Positions 1-9,964 of a DNA stretch of 64,000 bases are shown piece by piece. Position numbers and translations under genes: made by a program. The notes under the pieces were generated by a model. It saw only the letters and a program-made list of their open reading frames with translations. It did no database searches and was not told the origin of the DNA. The DNA is from Microbacterium sp. zg-Y818 (GTDB lineage: Bacteria > Actinomycetota > Actinomycetes > Actinomycetales > Microbacteriaceae), in contig NZ_CP126741.1 in the NCBI RefSeq assembly GCF_030246905.1, positions 1,736,001 to 1,800,000 of the forward strand, read 5' to 3'. Each line of letters starts with the position of its first letter. Positions within the stretch are counted from its first letter, which is position 1.

Positions 1-668
1 GGCAGCGTCTCGCGCAGGCCGCGCCGCCCGTCCAGGATCATCACCAGCAGGAACGGGATCAGCAGGGTCAGCGGCTGCAGGATGACGACCATCGACCGCG
101 ACAGCACCATCACGTCGATACCGGTGACCTGTGCGCCGACGATCACCGGGATGCCGATGGCGCCGTAGGCTCCGGCCGCGGCGTTCGCCACCAGGGAGAT
201 CATGGCGGCGCGCACCGGCCGGAACCCGAGTTGCACCAGCAGCGCCGCGCAGATGGCGATCGGAACGCCGAATCCGGCCGCGCCCTCGAGGAAGGCCCCG
301 AACGCGAAGCTGATCAACAGCACCTGGATGCGCTGGTCGCCGGAGATGCCCCCGATCGAGGCGCGGATGACGTCGAATCTTCCGCTGGCCACCGCCAGTC
401 GGTACAGCCACACGGCCATGACGATGATGTAGGCGATCGGCCAGATCGCGGTGAGCACGCCGATCAGCGCCGACCCGCCGACCGTTTCCAGCGGCATCCC
501 GAACGGCCACATGGCCACGATGATCTGCACGACCAGGGCGATGATGGCCGAGAGGATGCCGCTCAGCTTGATCGCGACCAGGCAGACCAGGAACACCACG
601 ATCGGAATGGCCGCCACGAGGGCCGAGAGTCCGATGCTCCCGAAAGGGTCAGTCGTCTGTTCCCACAT
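1..668 (-). CDS. lctP: L-lactate permease (LctP/LldP family), 3' end cut by window edge
   Basis: Proton-coupled uptake of L-lactate across the cytoplasmic membrane. The visible 222 residues begin MWEQTTDPFG and hold about six hydrophobic segments with the family hallmark FGAFLEGAAGFGVPIAI near residues 125-141. Full-length members have about 550 residues, so more than half of the protein (C-terminal part) lies before position 1. ATG at 666-668. It is downstream of citrate synthase on the same strand with a 105-bp gap that shows no convincing terminator, so read-through is possible, but lactate uptake and citrate synthase are not an obvious operon. No lactate dehydrogenase gene is visible in the window. 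Family assignment is firm; glycolate as an alternative substrate cannot be excluded. Confidence 0.9.
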   Translation of the reverse strand, partial: MWEQTTDPFGSIGLSALVAAIPIVVFLVCLVAIKLSGILSAIIALVVQIIVAMWPFGMPLETVGGSALIGVLTAIWPIAYIIVMAVWLYRLAVASGRFDVIRASIGGISGDQRIQVLLISFAFGAFLEGAAGFGVPIAICAALLVQLGFRPVRAAMISLVANAAAGAYGAIGIPVIVGAQVTGIDVMVLSRSMVVILQPLTLLIPFLLVMILDGRRGLRETL

Positions 669-773
669 GGCGCCTCCGCTCGTACGGCAGGTCGTGCGGG
701 AGTCACGCTACCCGGCGAGGGGCATCCTGGTCACCCCTACCGCTGCGACGGCGCGGGCCGCCGCGGAACGGGC

Positions 774-2084
774 TTACACCCCGGGGTAGTCGCGGCGTCC
801 GGCGCCGGTGTACAGCTGCTGCGGGCGGCCGATCTTCGTCTGCGGGTCGTTCTGCATCTCGCGCCAGTGGGCGAGCCAGCCCGGAAGCCGGCCGATCGCG
901 AACAACACGGTGAACATGCGGGTCGGAAAGCCCATGGCCTTGTAGATGACGCCGGTGTAGAAGTCGACGTTCGGGTAGAGCCGGCGCTCCTGGAAGTACG
1001 CATCGTTGAGTGCGATCTCTTCGAGCTCCTTGGCGAGGTCCAGCAGCGGGTCGTGCACCCCGAGCTCGGTGAGCACCTCGTCGGCCGATTCCTTCACGAG
1101 CTTCGCGCGCGGGTCGTAGTTCTTGTACACCCGGTGCCCGAAGCCCATGAGCTTCACGCCGTCTTCCTTGTTCTTCACACGCTCGACGAAGCGCTGCACG
1201 CTCTCGCCGGAGTCGCGGATGCGAGCCAGCATGTCGAGAACGGCCTCATTGGCGCCGCCGTGCAGCGGCCCGTACAGGGCGTTGATCCCGGCGGAGATCG
1301 ACGAGAACTGGTTGGCGCCGGTGGAGCCGACCAGGCGTACGGTCGAGGTGGACGCGTTCTGCTCGTGGTCCTCGTGCAGGATCAGCAGACGCTCGAGCGC
1401 CCGTGACATGACCGGGTTGATCTCGTACTGCTCGCTCATGACGCCGAAGTTCAGGCGCAGGAAGTTGTCGACGAAGCTCAGCGAATTGTCGGGGTAGAGG
1501 AACGCCTGACCCACGCTCTTCTTGTGCGCGTAGGCGGCGATGACGGGGAGCTTCGCGAGCAGGCGGATGGTGTTGATCTCCACGTGCTCGGGGTTGTTCG
1601 GGTCGGACTGGTTCTCGTAGTAGGTCGACAGCGCCGCCGTCGCCGACGAGAGCACCGACATGGGGTGCGCCGTGTGCGGCAATGACGAGAAGAACCGCTT
1701 GATGTCCTCGTGCAGCAGGGTGTGCCGGCGAATGCGCTCGTCGAACGCACCGAGCTCGTCGGCAGTGGGCAGCTCGCCGTACAGCAGCAGCCAGGCCACC
1801 TCGAGGTACGTGCTGTTCTTGGCCAGCTGCTCGATCGGGTAGCCGCGGTAGCGGAGGATCCCCTCATCACCGTCGATGTAGGTGATCGCCGACTTCGTCG
1901 CCGCGGTGTTCACGAACCCGTAGTCGAGGGTCGTGTGCCCGGTCTGCTTGGTGAAGGTCGACAGATCGACGCCGGCGGCACCGTCCGTCCCGCGCAGGAT
2001 GGGCAGTTCTGCCGTGCGCTCCCCGATCGTGACCGTGGCTACGGACTGGGGGGCTTCTGGCTGCTGGGTGCTCGCGTCGCTCAC
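774..2084 (-). CDS. gltA: Citrate synthase
   Basis: Condenses acetyl-CoA and oxaloacetate to citrate, first step of the TCA cycle, in the cytoplasm. The 436-residue protein is of the long type (as E. coli GltA). The catalytic triad is visible: His275 in YGPLHGGANE, His317 in GFGHRVYKN and Asp374 in NVDFYTG, with the HEDHEQNAST segment at 237-246. The start is GTG at 2082-2084, preceded by a strong AAGGAGG ribosome site. It lies 101 bp downstream of dapC on the same strand and probably has its own promoter; the gap contains a possible -10 (TAGGCT) on the minus strand. Nothing unusual in composition. 2-Methylcitrate synthase is less likely given the length and motifs. Confidence 0.96.
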   Translation of the reverse strand: MSDASTQQPEAPQSVATVTIGERTAELPILRGTDGAAGVDLSTFTKQTGHTTLDYGFVNTAATKSAITYIDGDEGILRYRGYPIEQLAKNSTYLEVAWLLLYGELPTADELGAFDERIRRHTLLHEDIKRFFSSLPHTAHPMSVLSSATAALSTYYENQSDPNNPEHVEINTIRLLAKLPVIAAYAHKKSVGQAFLYPDNSLSFVDNFLRLNFGVMSEQYEINPVMSRALERLLILHEDHEQNASTSTVRLVGSTGANQFSSISAGINALYGPLHGGANEAVLDMLARIRDSGESVQRFVERVKNKEDGVKLMGFGHRVYKNYDPRAKLVKESADEVLTELGVHDPLLDLAKELEEIALNDAYFQERRLYPNVDFYTGVIYKAMGFPTRMFTVLFAIGRLPGWLAHWREMQNDPQTKIGRPQQLYTGAGRRDYPGV

Positions 2085-2185
2085 GAAGCCTCCTTGCGGT
2101 CGGGGTCGTCGGTGAATACAGCCTAACGGGCTGTCGGGCCTACTCCGTTCCCCGCCAAAGGATGGGGAGATCCGGTGGATGAATG

Positions 2186-3292
2186 CTACGGATGCGTGAG
2201 CCGCCGCGCCGCCTCGGCGATGCGCTCATCGGTCGCGGTGAGAGAGAAGCGCACGTGCTCGGGGAAGTGCGGCCCATAGAAGTGGCCGGGGCCCGCCAGG
2301 ATGCCATGCTCGGCCAGCCGGCCGAGGCTCTCCCACGCATCGCGACCCTCGGTGGCCCACAGGTACAGCCCGCCCTCGCTGCGGTCGATGCGGAAACCGG
2401 CAGCCTCGAGCGCAGGCTTGAGCACCTCGCGCCGACTCCGGTAGCGCGCCTTCTGGTCCGCGACATGGGCGTCGTCGGCGAGGGCCGCCGCCGCGGCGGC
2501 CTGCACCGGCGCCGGCAGCATGAGACCCAGGTGCTTACGGGCGGTCAGCAGGCGGGAGACCAGAGCCGGATCCCCGGCGAGGAACGCCGCGCGGTAACCG
2601 GCGAGGTTCGACTGCTTGCTCAGGGAGTACACCGACAGCACGCCGCCGAGGTCGCCATCCGTGACGCGCGGGTCGAGGATGCTGGGAACCGGATCGTCGG
2701 CCCAACGCCCTTCCCAGCCGAGCTCGGCATAGCACTCGTCGCTTGCGATCACGGCGCCGAGTTGGCGAGCCCGCGCGACGGCGCGGCGAAGCTCGTCGTG
2801 GTCGAGCACACGTCCGTCGGGGTTGCCGGGCGAGTTCAGCCACACCAGACGGGTCGCTTCGGGCCATTCGGCCGGGTCGTCGGTCGCCAGCGGAGTCGCG
2901 CCCACCAGCCGCGCTCCGACTTCGTAGGTCGGGTAGGCCGCACGCGGGTGCACGACGATGTCGCCGGGTCCGAGGTCGAGCAGCAGCGGCAGCAGCGCCA
3001 CGAGCTCCTTCGAGCCGACGGTGGGCAGCACGTGATCGGGCGTGAGCGCAGGCACGCCGCGCCGACGCTCGAACCAGTGCACGATCGCTTCGCGCAGGAG
3101 CGGCGTACCGGCAGTCTGCGGGTAGGCGTGGGCGTCGGTGGCTGCCGCCAGCGCCCCCGCTACGGCCGCGGGCGTGGGATCGACGGGAGACCCGATCGAG
3201 AGGTCGACGATGCCGCCCGGATGGGATCGTGCTGTGGCCGCATAGGGCGCCACGGCATCCCAGGGGTAGTCGGCGAGGTCACTGACCCCCAC
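2186..3292 (-). CDS. dapC: Succinyldiaminopimelate transaminase
   Basis: PLP-dependent class I/II aminotransferase of 368 residues, making N-succinyl-LL-2,6-diaminopimelate in the lysine/peptidoglycan pathway. Fold-type I signatures: NSPGNPDG at 153-160, VIASDECYAE with PLP-binding Asp185, and the Schiff-base Lys226 in SLSKQSNLAGYR. The ATG at 3290-3292 lies one base after the fdxA stop codon, so the two are translationally coupled. The fdxA-dapC pairing is a standard actinobacterial arrangement and is the main reason to name this DapC rather than a generic aspartate aminotransferase. Transcription probably begins at the leaderless promoter upstream of the 134-aa membrane protein gene (4012). 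Confidence 0.9.
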   Translation of the reverse strand: MGVSDLADYPWDAVAPYAATARSHPGGIVDLSIGSPVDPTPAAVAGALAAATDAHAYPQTAGTPLLREAIVHWFERRRGVPALTPDHVLPTVGSKELVALLPLLLDLGPGDIVVHPRAAYPTYEVGARLVGATPLATDDPAEWPEATRLVWLNSPGNPDGRVLDHDELRRAVARARQLGAVIASDECYAELGWEGRWADDPVPSILDPRVTDGDLGGVLSVYSLSKQSNLAGYRAAFLAGDPALVSRLLTARKHLGLMLPAPVQAAAAAALADDAHVADQKARYRSRREVLKPALEAAGFRIDRSEGGLYLWATEGRDAWESLGRLAEHGILAGPGHFYGPHFPEHVRFSLTATDERIAEAARRLTHP

Positions 3293-3293
3293 G

Positions 3294-3611
3294 TCAGGCC
3301 TGCGGCGGGAGAGCGGCGATGATCGGGTGATCGTGCTTGATCACACCCGTCTTCGCGGCACCACCGGGCGAGCCGATGTCCTGGAAGAACTCGACGTTCG
3401 CGGTGTAGTAGTCCGCCCACTCGGCGGGCAGGTCGTCTTCGTAGTAGATCGCCTCGACGGGGCAGACCGGCTCACAGGCGCCGCAGTCCACGCACTCATC
3501 GGGGTGTATGTACAGCGACCTCTCACCCTCGTAGATGCAGTCGACAGGGCACTCGTCGATGCAGGCGCGGTCCTTGACATCGACGCACGGGAGGGCGATC
3601 ACATACGTCAC
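3294..3611 (-). CDS. fdxA: 7Fe ferredoxin (3Fe-4S/4Fe-4S)
   Basis: Small soluble electron carrier, 105 residues. Cysteines sit as in actinobacterial 7Fe ferredoxins: Cys9, Cys17 and Cys50 for the 3Fe-4S cluster; Cys21, Cys40, Cys43 and Cys46 for the 4Fe-4S cluster; Cys25 is the extra non-ligand. A C-terminal tail (about residues 60-105) is also typical. Start is GTG (3609-3611), overlapping the stop of the upstream membrane-protein gene as GTGA; dapC follows after one base. The three genes therefore form a tightly coupled unit. Redox partner unknown; cytochromes P450 or ferredoxin reductases elsewhere in the genome are usual. Confidence 0.95.
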   Translation of the reverse strand: MTYVIALPCVDVKDRACIDECPVDCIYEGERSLYIHPDECVDCGACEPVCPVEAIYYEDDLPAEWADYYTANVEFFQDIGSPGGAAKTGVIKHDHPIIAALPPQA

Positions 3612-4012
3612 TCCCCCAGTCTAGGCGACCTCTTCGCATCCGGGAGGCGTGACAGGTCGGGCCAGGCGACGACGACCGCGACGACGAGGGGCACGGCGAT
3701 CGTCCAGACGACGCCGGCCGAGAGCATTCCGTCCGTCGGGGCGGGGACGATGACCGAGCCGCCGGGGCCGGGGCCCGAGAACAGGAGGGTCGCGGCCATC
3801 GCACCGATACCAGCTGCCAAGGCGACCCACCGGTCCGCGGTCAGCAGCCGCACAGCCACCAGCAGCGCGGACACTCCGACGATGGACAGCACGAGACCGA
3901 GCGGGAACCACCCGAGGGCGTAGGAATGAGAGACGGTCCCGGCGACCCCGTACACGAAGCCGGTCACGACGGCGATGATCCACGTCAGCACGCGCGCCCT
4001 GGTCGATTCCAC
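3608..4012 (-). CDS. Small integral membrane protein, possibly DUF6113-like
   Basis: Unrecognised function. The 134-residue protein has four predicted hydrophobic segments (about residues 9-30, 37-58, 64-80, 97-118) and a short charged C-terminus ([11 protein letters not shown]). Small membrane proteins of this size and position, upstream of fdxA, are common in Microbacteriaceae; I suspect the DUF6113 group but cannot confirm it. The start is GTG at 4010-4012: a TAGACT hexamer lies exactly 6 nt upstream (4019..4024), the leaderless pattern seen at several other genes here. Its stop overlaps the fdxA start, so it heads the fdxA-dapC operon. Confidence 0.75.
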   Translation of the reverse strand: MESTRARVLTWIIAVVTGFVYGVAGTVSHSYALGWFPLGLVLSIVGVSALLVAVRLLTADRWVALAAGIGAMAATLLFSGPGPGGSVIVPAPTDGMLSAGVVWTIAVPLVVAVVVAWPDLSRLPDAKRSPRLGE

Positions 4013-4018
4013 CTCAGC

Positions 4019-4024
4019 AGTCTA
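4019..4024 (-). promoter_or_regulatory. -10 hexamer of a leaderless promoter (TAGACT, 6 nt, GTG)
   Basis: TAGACT on the minus strand ends 6 nt before the GTG at 4012, which puts transcription initiation at the start codon itself. No ribosome site is visible. It drives the membrane protein-fdxA-dapC unit. Confidence 0.6.
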
Positions 4025-4033
4025 GGCGGCCGG

Positions 4034-4348
4034 TCACGCCGCCAACCCCCACAGCCGCAGCAGCGCAGCCGTGCCCGCGGCGGCCAGCACGACCACCAGG
4101 AAGGGGGCGCGCAGCAGCAGCAGCCCCGCCGCCACGACGAGGGCGGGCAGACGCGCGTCGATGACGACGCCCTGTCCGACGCCGAGCGTCTGCACCGCCA
4201 CCAGGGCCGCCAGCAGCGCCACGGTGAGCAGGTCGGCCACGCGTGCGGGGCGGGGTGCTTCGAGCACCTTCGGCGGGATGAGATACCCGACAGCCTTCAG
4301 CGCGACGCAGATGATCGCCGCCAGGACAACGGCGTTCCACAGGGTCAA
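4034..4348 (-). CDS. azlD: AzlD-type branched-chain amino-acid transport subunit
   Basis: Small partner of AzlC in the two-component exporter family for branched-chain amino acids (LIV-E). The protein has 104 residues and four hydrophobic segments, with the typical N-terminal GYLIPPKVLE region around residues 21-30. ATG at 4346-4348 overlaps the azlC stop by four bases (ATGA), so the two subunits are coupled. Gene pair and length are as expected for the family; the actual substrate is not shown by the sequence. Confidence 0.88.
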   Translation of the reverse strand: MTLWNAVVLAAIICVALKAVGYLIPPKVLEAPRPARVADLLTVALLAALVAVQTLGVGQGVVIDARLPALVVAAGLLLLRAPFLVVVLAAAGTAALLRLWGLAA

Positions 4349-5112
4349 GGCAGCCCCTCCCGCTCGGGGACGTCGTCGGGGTCACCGAAGGCGTTGGCGC
4401 TCGCGGGTGAGGCGAACCAGTTGAACAGACCCACCACGACAGCCACCAGGGCGGCGATGAGCACGGGCAGTCCCGGCATGAGCAGGGGCGTGAGCACTGT
4501 CGCCACCACGGCGGCCGCGCTGCCCACCGCGATCGCCTGGCGCTCGCGCAGGCGCGGCCACAGCAACGCGAGAAACGCTGCGGCAGCGGCGGCGTCGAGC
4601 CCATACGCGCGCGGATCGCCCAGCAGGTCCCCGAGAAGCGCGCCGATCAGCGTCGAGAGATTCCACCCGACGTATATGCCGAGGCCCGTGACCCAGAAGC
4701 CGATCTGCCGCGCCCGGGGCGCGGTCTGGGCGAGAGCGACGGCCGTCGACTCGTCGATGGTGAACTGCGCCGCCGCCGCTCGCCGCCACAGCGGCCCTCC
4801 GATGACCGGCGCCATGCGCATCGCGTAGGCGACGTTGCGCACCCCCAGCAGCGACGCCGAGGCGATCGCCGCGGGGACGGCGGCCAGTCCGCCGGCGCCG
4901 ATGACCCCGACGAAGGCGAACTGCGAGCCGCCGGTGAACATCACCAGGCTCAATACGCAGGTCTGCCAGACGTCGAGACCGGATGCCACTGCGAGGGCGC
5001 CGAACGACACGCCGTAGGCGCTGGTGGCAAGTGCCACCCCCAGCCCTTCGCGCGTCGCCCGGCGAACCTGACGGGCGGCATCCGCCCCGTCAGCAGACGT
5101 CCCTTCGCTCAC
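4345..5112 (-). CDS. azlC: AzlC-type amino-acid exporter large subunit
   Basis: 255 residues, seven or eight membrane segments, with the family signature region FTGGSQFAFVGVIGAGG (about 59-75) and GFWVTGLGIYVGWNLS. With AzlD it forms the branched-chain amino-acid export permease (BrnFE/AzlCD group) in the cytoplasmic membrane. Start is GTG at 5110-5112; TAGCAT lies 6 nt upstream (5119..5124), so the message is probably leaderless. No Lrp/AsnC-type regulator is adjacent, unlike brnFE in corynebacteria. The promoter lies within 25 bp of the typA stop codon. Confidence 0.88.
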   Translation of the reverse strand: MSEGTSADGADAARQVRRATREGLGVALATSAYGVSFGALAVASGLDVWQTCVLSLVMFTGGSQFAFVGVIGAGGLAAVPAAIASASLLGVRNVAYAMRMAPVIGGPLWRRAAAAQFTIDESTAVALAQTAPRARQIGFWVTGLGIYVGWNLSTLIGALLGDLLGDPRAYGLDAAAAAAFLALLWPRLRERQAIAVGSAAAVVATVLTPLLMPGLPVLIAALVAVVVGLFNWFASPASANAFGDPDDVPEREGLP

Positions 5113-5118
5113 CCGAAG

Positions 5119-5124
5119 ATGCTA
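5119..5124 (-). promoter_or_regulatory. -10 hexamer of a leaderless promoter (TAGCAT, 6 nt, GTG)
   Basis: TAGCAT on the minus strand is followed by 6 nt and the azlC GTG. Same geometry as the promoter at 4019..4024. Confidence 0.55.
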
Positions 5125-5136
5125 GCGGCGAGGGCG

Positions 5137-7047
<1,911 letters not shown>

Positions 7048-7130
7048 CGATTTTCCTTGCGGGGAGAGGGGAAAGAATCTGCGCCGTCCCCAGGCGAAAC
7101 CGAAGGGCCGACACTCCAGGATACAGGAAG

Positions 7131-7159
7131 CGGGGCGGGGTCTGGTCGACCCCGCCCCG
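7131..7159 (-). terminator. GC-rich hairpin ending the peptide-importer operon 1
   Basis: Perfect 12-bp stem (CGGGGCGGGGTC with its complement), 5-nt loop, 38 bp downstream of the ATPase stop at 7197 on the minus strand. No clean T-run follows, as is common in high-GC actinobacteria. Confidence 0.7.
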
Positions 7160-7196
7160 TTCAGGGTGCGCTCACCGGCGCCGGCCGGGTCCGAAC

Positions 7197-8924
7197 CTAC
7201 GCGTCGGGGGTGTCTCCGAGCGAGTCCAGCAGAGCCCGCCGGGCCAGCCGGCGCTCACGCTGCTCGACCGGGTCGGGCACGGGAGACGCGGCGAGAAGAC
7301 GCTTGGTGTAGTCGTCCTGCGGGTCGTGAAGCACGGTGCTCGTCTCGCCCTGCTCGACCGCGTGACCGTCCTTCATCACCAGCACGTGATCGGCGAGCAT
7401 GTCCACGACAGCCAGGTCGTGGCTGACGAGCATGCAGGCGAAGTCGAACTCGCGCTGCAGTTCGCGCAGCATCTCGAGCACGGCGGCCTGCACCGAGACG
7501 TCGAGCGCCGACGTCGGCTCGTCCGCGATCAGCAGCTCGGGCTTGAGCGCCAGCGCCCGGGCGATCGATACACGCTGCCGCTGGCCGCCGGAGAGTTCGT
7601 GCGGGTAGCGGTTGACGACGTCGGTGGGAAGGCGCACGGCGTCGAGGAGCTCGCGGGCACGGGCCTGACGCGACCGCTTGTCGCCCACACGGTGCACGAC
7701 CATCGGCTCGATGATGCACTCGCCGATCGGGAAGCGGGGGTTCAGCGACGACGCAGGGTCCTGGAAGACCGCGCCGATGTGACGACGCACGTTCTTCGCG
7801 GCGCGCCCGCGCAGCTTGGCGAAGTCCTCACCGCGCACCTTGAGCGAACCCGAGGCCACGGGAAGCAGGCCCAGCACCGCCTTCGCGATCGTGGACTTGC
7901 CCGATCCGGACTCACCCACGACGCCGAGCACCTCGCGCCTGCCGAGGTCGAAGGAGACCCCTTCGACGGCGCGGAACGCCTTGCCGCGCATCACGTAGTC
8001 CAGTGCGAGATCCTCGGCCACGAGCACCAGGTCGCGCTCGGCCGGCGTCGCGGCGGCGCGCTCGCGCTCGCGCGTCTCGGTGACCGCGGTACCCGCACCC
8101 AGGGCGGAACCCGACAGGCGCGGCACGGCGTTGAGCAGCTTGCGGGTGTAGGGGTGCTGCGGGTTCTTGAGCACGTCCGTCACCAGGCCCTGCTCGACGA
8201 GCTCGCCCTTGTACATGACGACCACGCGGTCGGCGAGGTCCGCCACGACGCCCATGTTGTGCGTGATCAGCAGGATGCCGACGTCGAGGTCGTCCTTGAG
8301 CGACCGCAGCAGGTCGAGGATCTCGGCCTGCACCGTGACGTCGAGAGCCGTCGTGGGCTCGTCGGCGATGATCACGCGAGGGTTCAGGGCGATCGCCATC
8401 GCGATGACGATGCGCTGCCGCTGACCGCCCGAGAACTGGTGCGGGTACTGCGAGATGCGCGTCTCGGGGTCGGGGATGCCCACGCGCTGCAGCAGCTCGA
8501 CCGAGCGCTCCCGCGCGTCCGCACCGTAGGCGACGTCGTGCAGCTCGAAGACCTCGGTCATCTGCCGCTCCACCGTCAGCACCGGGTTCAGCGCCGACAT
8601 CGGCTCCTGGAAGATCATCGCCACCTGGGTGGCCCGCATCGCGCGCATCTTCTCCGGCGCGATACCGACGACCTCGGTGCCGCCGACCTCGGCGGAGCCG
8701 GTGACCAGGGCGTTCTCGGGGAGCAGCCCCATGGCGGCCGATGAGCTCACCGACTTGCCCGAACCCGATTCACCCACGATCGCGACGACCTCGCCGGCGC
8801 GGAGATCGAGGCTCACACCCTTGACAGCGCGGACGAGTCCGGACTCGACGGCGAAGTCGACCCGCAGATCGGTGAGCCGCAGGGCGGCATCCGCACCCGC
8901 GGGGTGCGTATCCGTGTACGTCAC
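7197..8924 (-). CDS. Peptide ABC importer, fused double ATPase (DppD-DppF type), system 1
   Basis: 575 residues holding two complete ABC ATPase domains in one chain: the first about 12-260, the second about 300-550. Each has a Walker A of the GESGSGKS type and its own signature (FSGGQRQR and LSGGQRQR), Walker B (LIADEPTTALD-like) and switch His. It powers di/oligopeptide uptake with the permeases encoded just upstream. Start is GTG at 8922-8924, overlapping the permease stop as GTGA. It is the last gene of the operon binding protein-DppB-DppC-ATPase. Substrate class (peptide, possibly nickel or opines) is inferred from family only. Confidence 0.92.
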   Translation of the reverse strand: MTYTDTHPAGADAALRLTDLRVDFAVESGLVRAVKGVSLDLRAGEVVAIVGESGSGKSVSSSAAMGLLPENALVTGSAEVGGTEVVGIAPEKMRAMRATQVAMIFQEPMSALNPVLTVERQMTEVFELHDVAYGADARERSVELLQRVGIPDPETRISQYPHQFSGGQRQRIVIAMAIALNPRVIIADEPTTALDVTVQAEILDLLRSLKDDLDVGILLITHNMGVVADLADRVVVMYKGELVEQGLVTDVLKNPQHPYTRKLLNAVPRLSGSALGAGTAVTETRERERAAATPAERDLVLVAEDLALDYVMRGKAFRAVEGVSFDLGRREVLGVVGESGSGKSTIAKAVLGLLPVASGSLKVRGEDFAKLRGRAAKNVRRHIGAVFQDPASSLNPRFPIGECIIEPMVVHRVGDKRSRQARARELLDAVRLPTDVVNRYPHELSGGQRQRVSIARALALKPELLIADEPTSALDVSVQAAVLEMLRELQREFDFACMLVSHDLAVVDMLADHVLVMKDGHAVEQGETSTVLHDPQDDYTKRLLAASPVPDPVEQRERRLARRALLDSLGDTPDA

Positions 8925-9964
8925 GACAGTCCCTTCTCAGCGCGCAGGCGTTCCAGTCTGCGTGGACTCCATTTGCGGGTCTGCCGCGGATCGAAGGCGT
9001 CGCGCAGACCGTCCCCGATGAAGTTCACCGCCAGCACGATGACCAGGATGATCATGCCCGGCCACCAGAACAGCCACGGCCGGTTGGTGAAGGCACCCTG
9101 GTACGTGCTGATGAGCAGGCCGAGGGATGTCTCTGGCGCCCTCACACCGAACCCGAGGAAGCTCAGCGAACTCTCGAGCAGGATCGCGCCGCCGATCGCG
9201 AACGTGGCATTCACGACGATGATGCCGATCGTGTTGGGCACCAGATGCTTGAAGATGATCCGGAACGCGCTCGCACCGGTCGAACGGGCGGCCGCGACGT
9301 AGTCGCGCTCACGGAGCGAGAGGACCTCTCCGCGCACCAGACGCGCCAGGCCCGTCCACGAGGCGAGACCGATCATCAGGGCGAGCGCGAAGATGCCTCC
9401 GCCGGAGATCTTGCCGAGCACGGCGGCGAGGACGAGCAGCGGGATGACGATGAAGATGTCGGTGATGCGCATCAGCACGTTGTCGACCCAGCCGCGGAAG
9501 TAGCCCGCGACCGCGCCCATGACGGCGCCGATCGTCGTCGCGACGATACCCACGGTGAAGGCGATGATCAGCGACCGCTGGGTGCCGACCATCACGAGCG
9601 AGAAGTAGTCCTTGCCGACGTTGTCCTGCCCGAAGGGGTGCTCGCCCCAGCGGATGCCGTCCCCGCCGAGCCACGTCGGGATCAGGCTCAGCGTCGGACG
9701 GCCGCCGTCGATGACGTTGCCCGCCGCGAGGTAGCTCTTGTCCCACCAGCCGGGGATGCCGGCGAAGCCGATCGACGTGAAGGCGACGATGATGATCGCG
9801 AAGAGGAGGACGGTCGAGATCAGCGCCGCACGGTGACGGAGGAACCGTCGCAGCACCAGCCGTCCCTGTGAGAGCGGCTTGGTGTCCTTGGCGGCGAGGG
9901 CCGCGTCCTCGGCCTCTGCGAGGTCGTAGATCGCGTCGTTCTGGGGTGTGGAGTTGTTGCTCAT
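8921..9964 (-). CDS. Peptide ABC importer permease, DppC type, system 1
   Basis: 347 residues. After a cytoplasmic N-terminal tail of about 60 residues comes TM1 (TVLLFAIIIVAFTSI), an external loop, then five more membrane segments with the EAA loop LRERDYVAAARSTGAS that docks the ATPase. The start was set at ATG 9962-9964 because it overlaps the upstream permease stop as ATGA and gives a normal family length; the reading frame stays open much further upstream only because of high GC. Acts as a heterodimer with the 506-aa DppB-type subunit. Confidence 0.92.
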   Translation of the reverse strand: MSNNSTPQNDAIYDLAEAEDAALAAKDTKPLSQGRLVLRRFLRHRAALISTVLLFAIIIVAFTSIGFAGIPGWWDKSYLAAGNVIDGGRPTLSLIPTWLGGDGIRWGEHPFGQDNVGKDYFSLVMVGTQRSLIIAFTVGIVATTIGAVMGAVAGYFRGWVDNVLMRITDIFIVIPLLVLAAVLGKISGGGIFALALMIGLASWTGLARLVRGEVLSLRERDYVAAARSTGASAFRIIFKHLVPNTIGIIVVNATFAIGGAILLESSLSFLGFGVRAPETSLGLLISTYQGAFTNRPWLFWWPGMIILVIVLAVNFIGDGLRDAFDPRQTRKWSPRRLERLRAEKGLS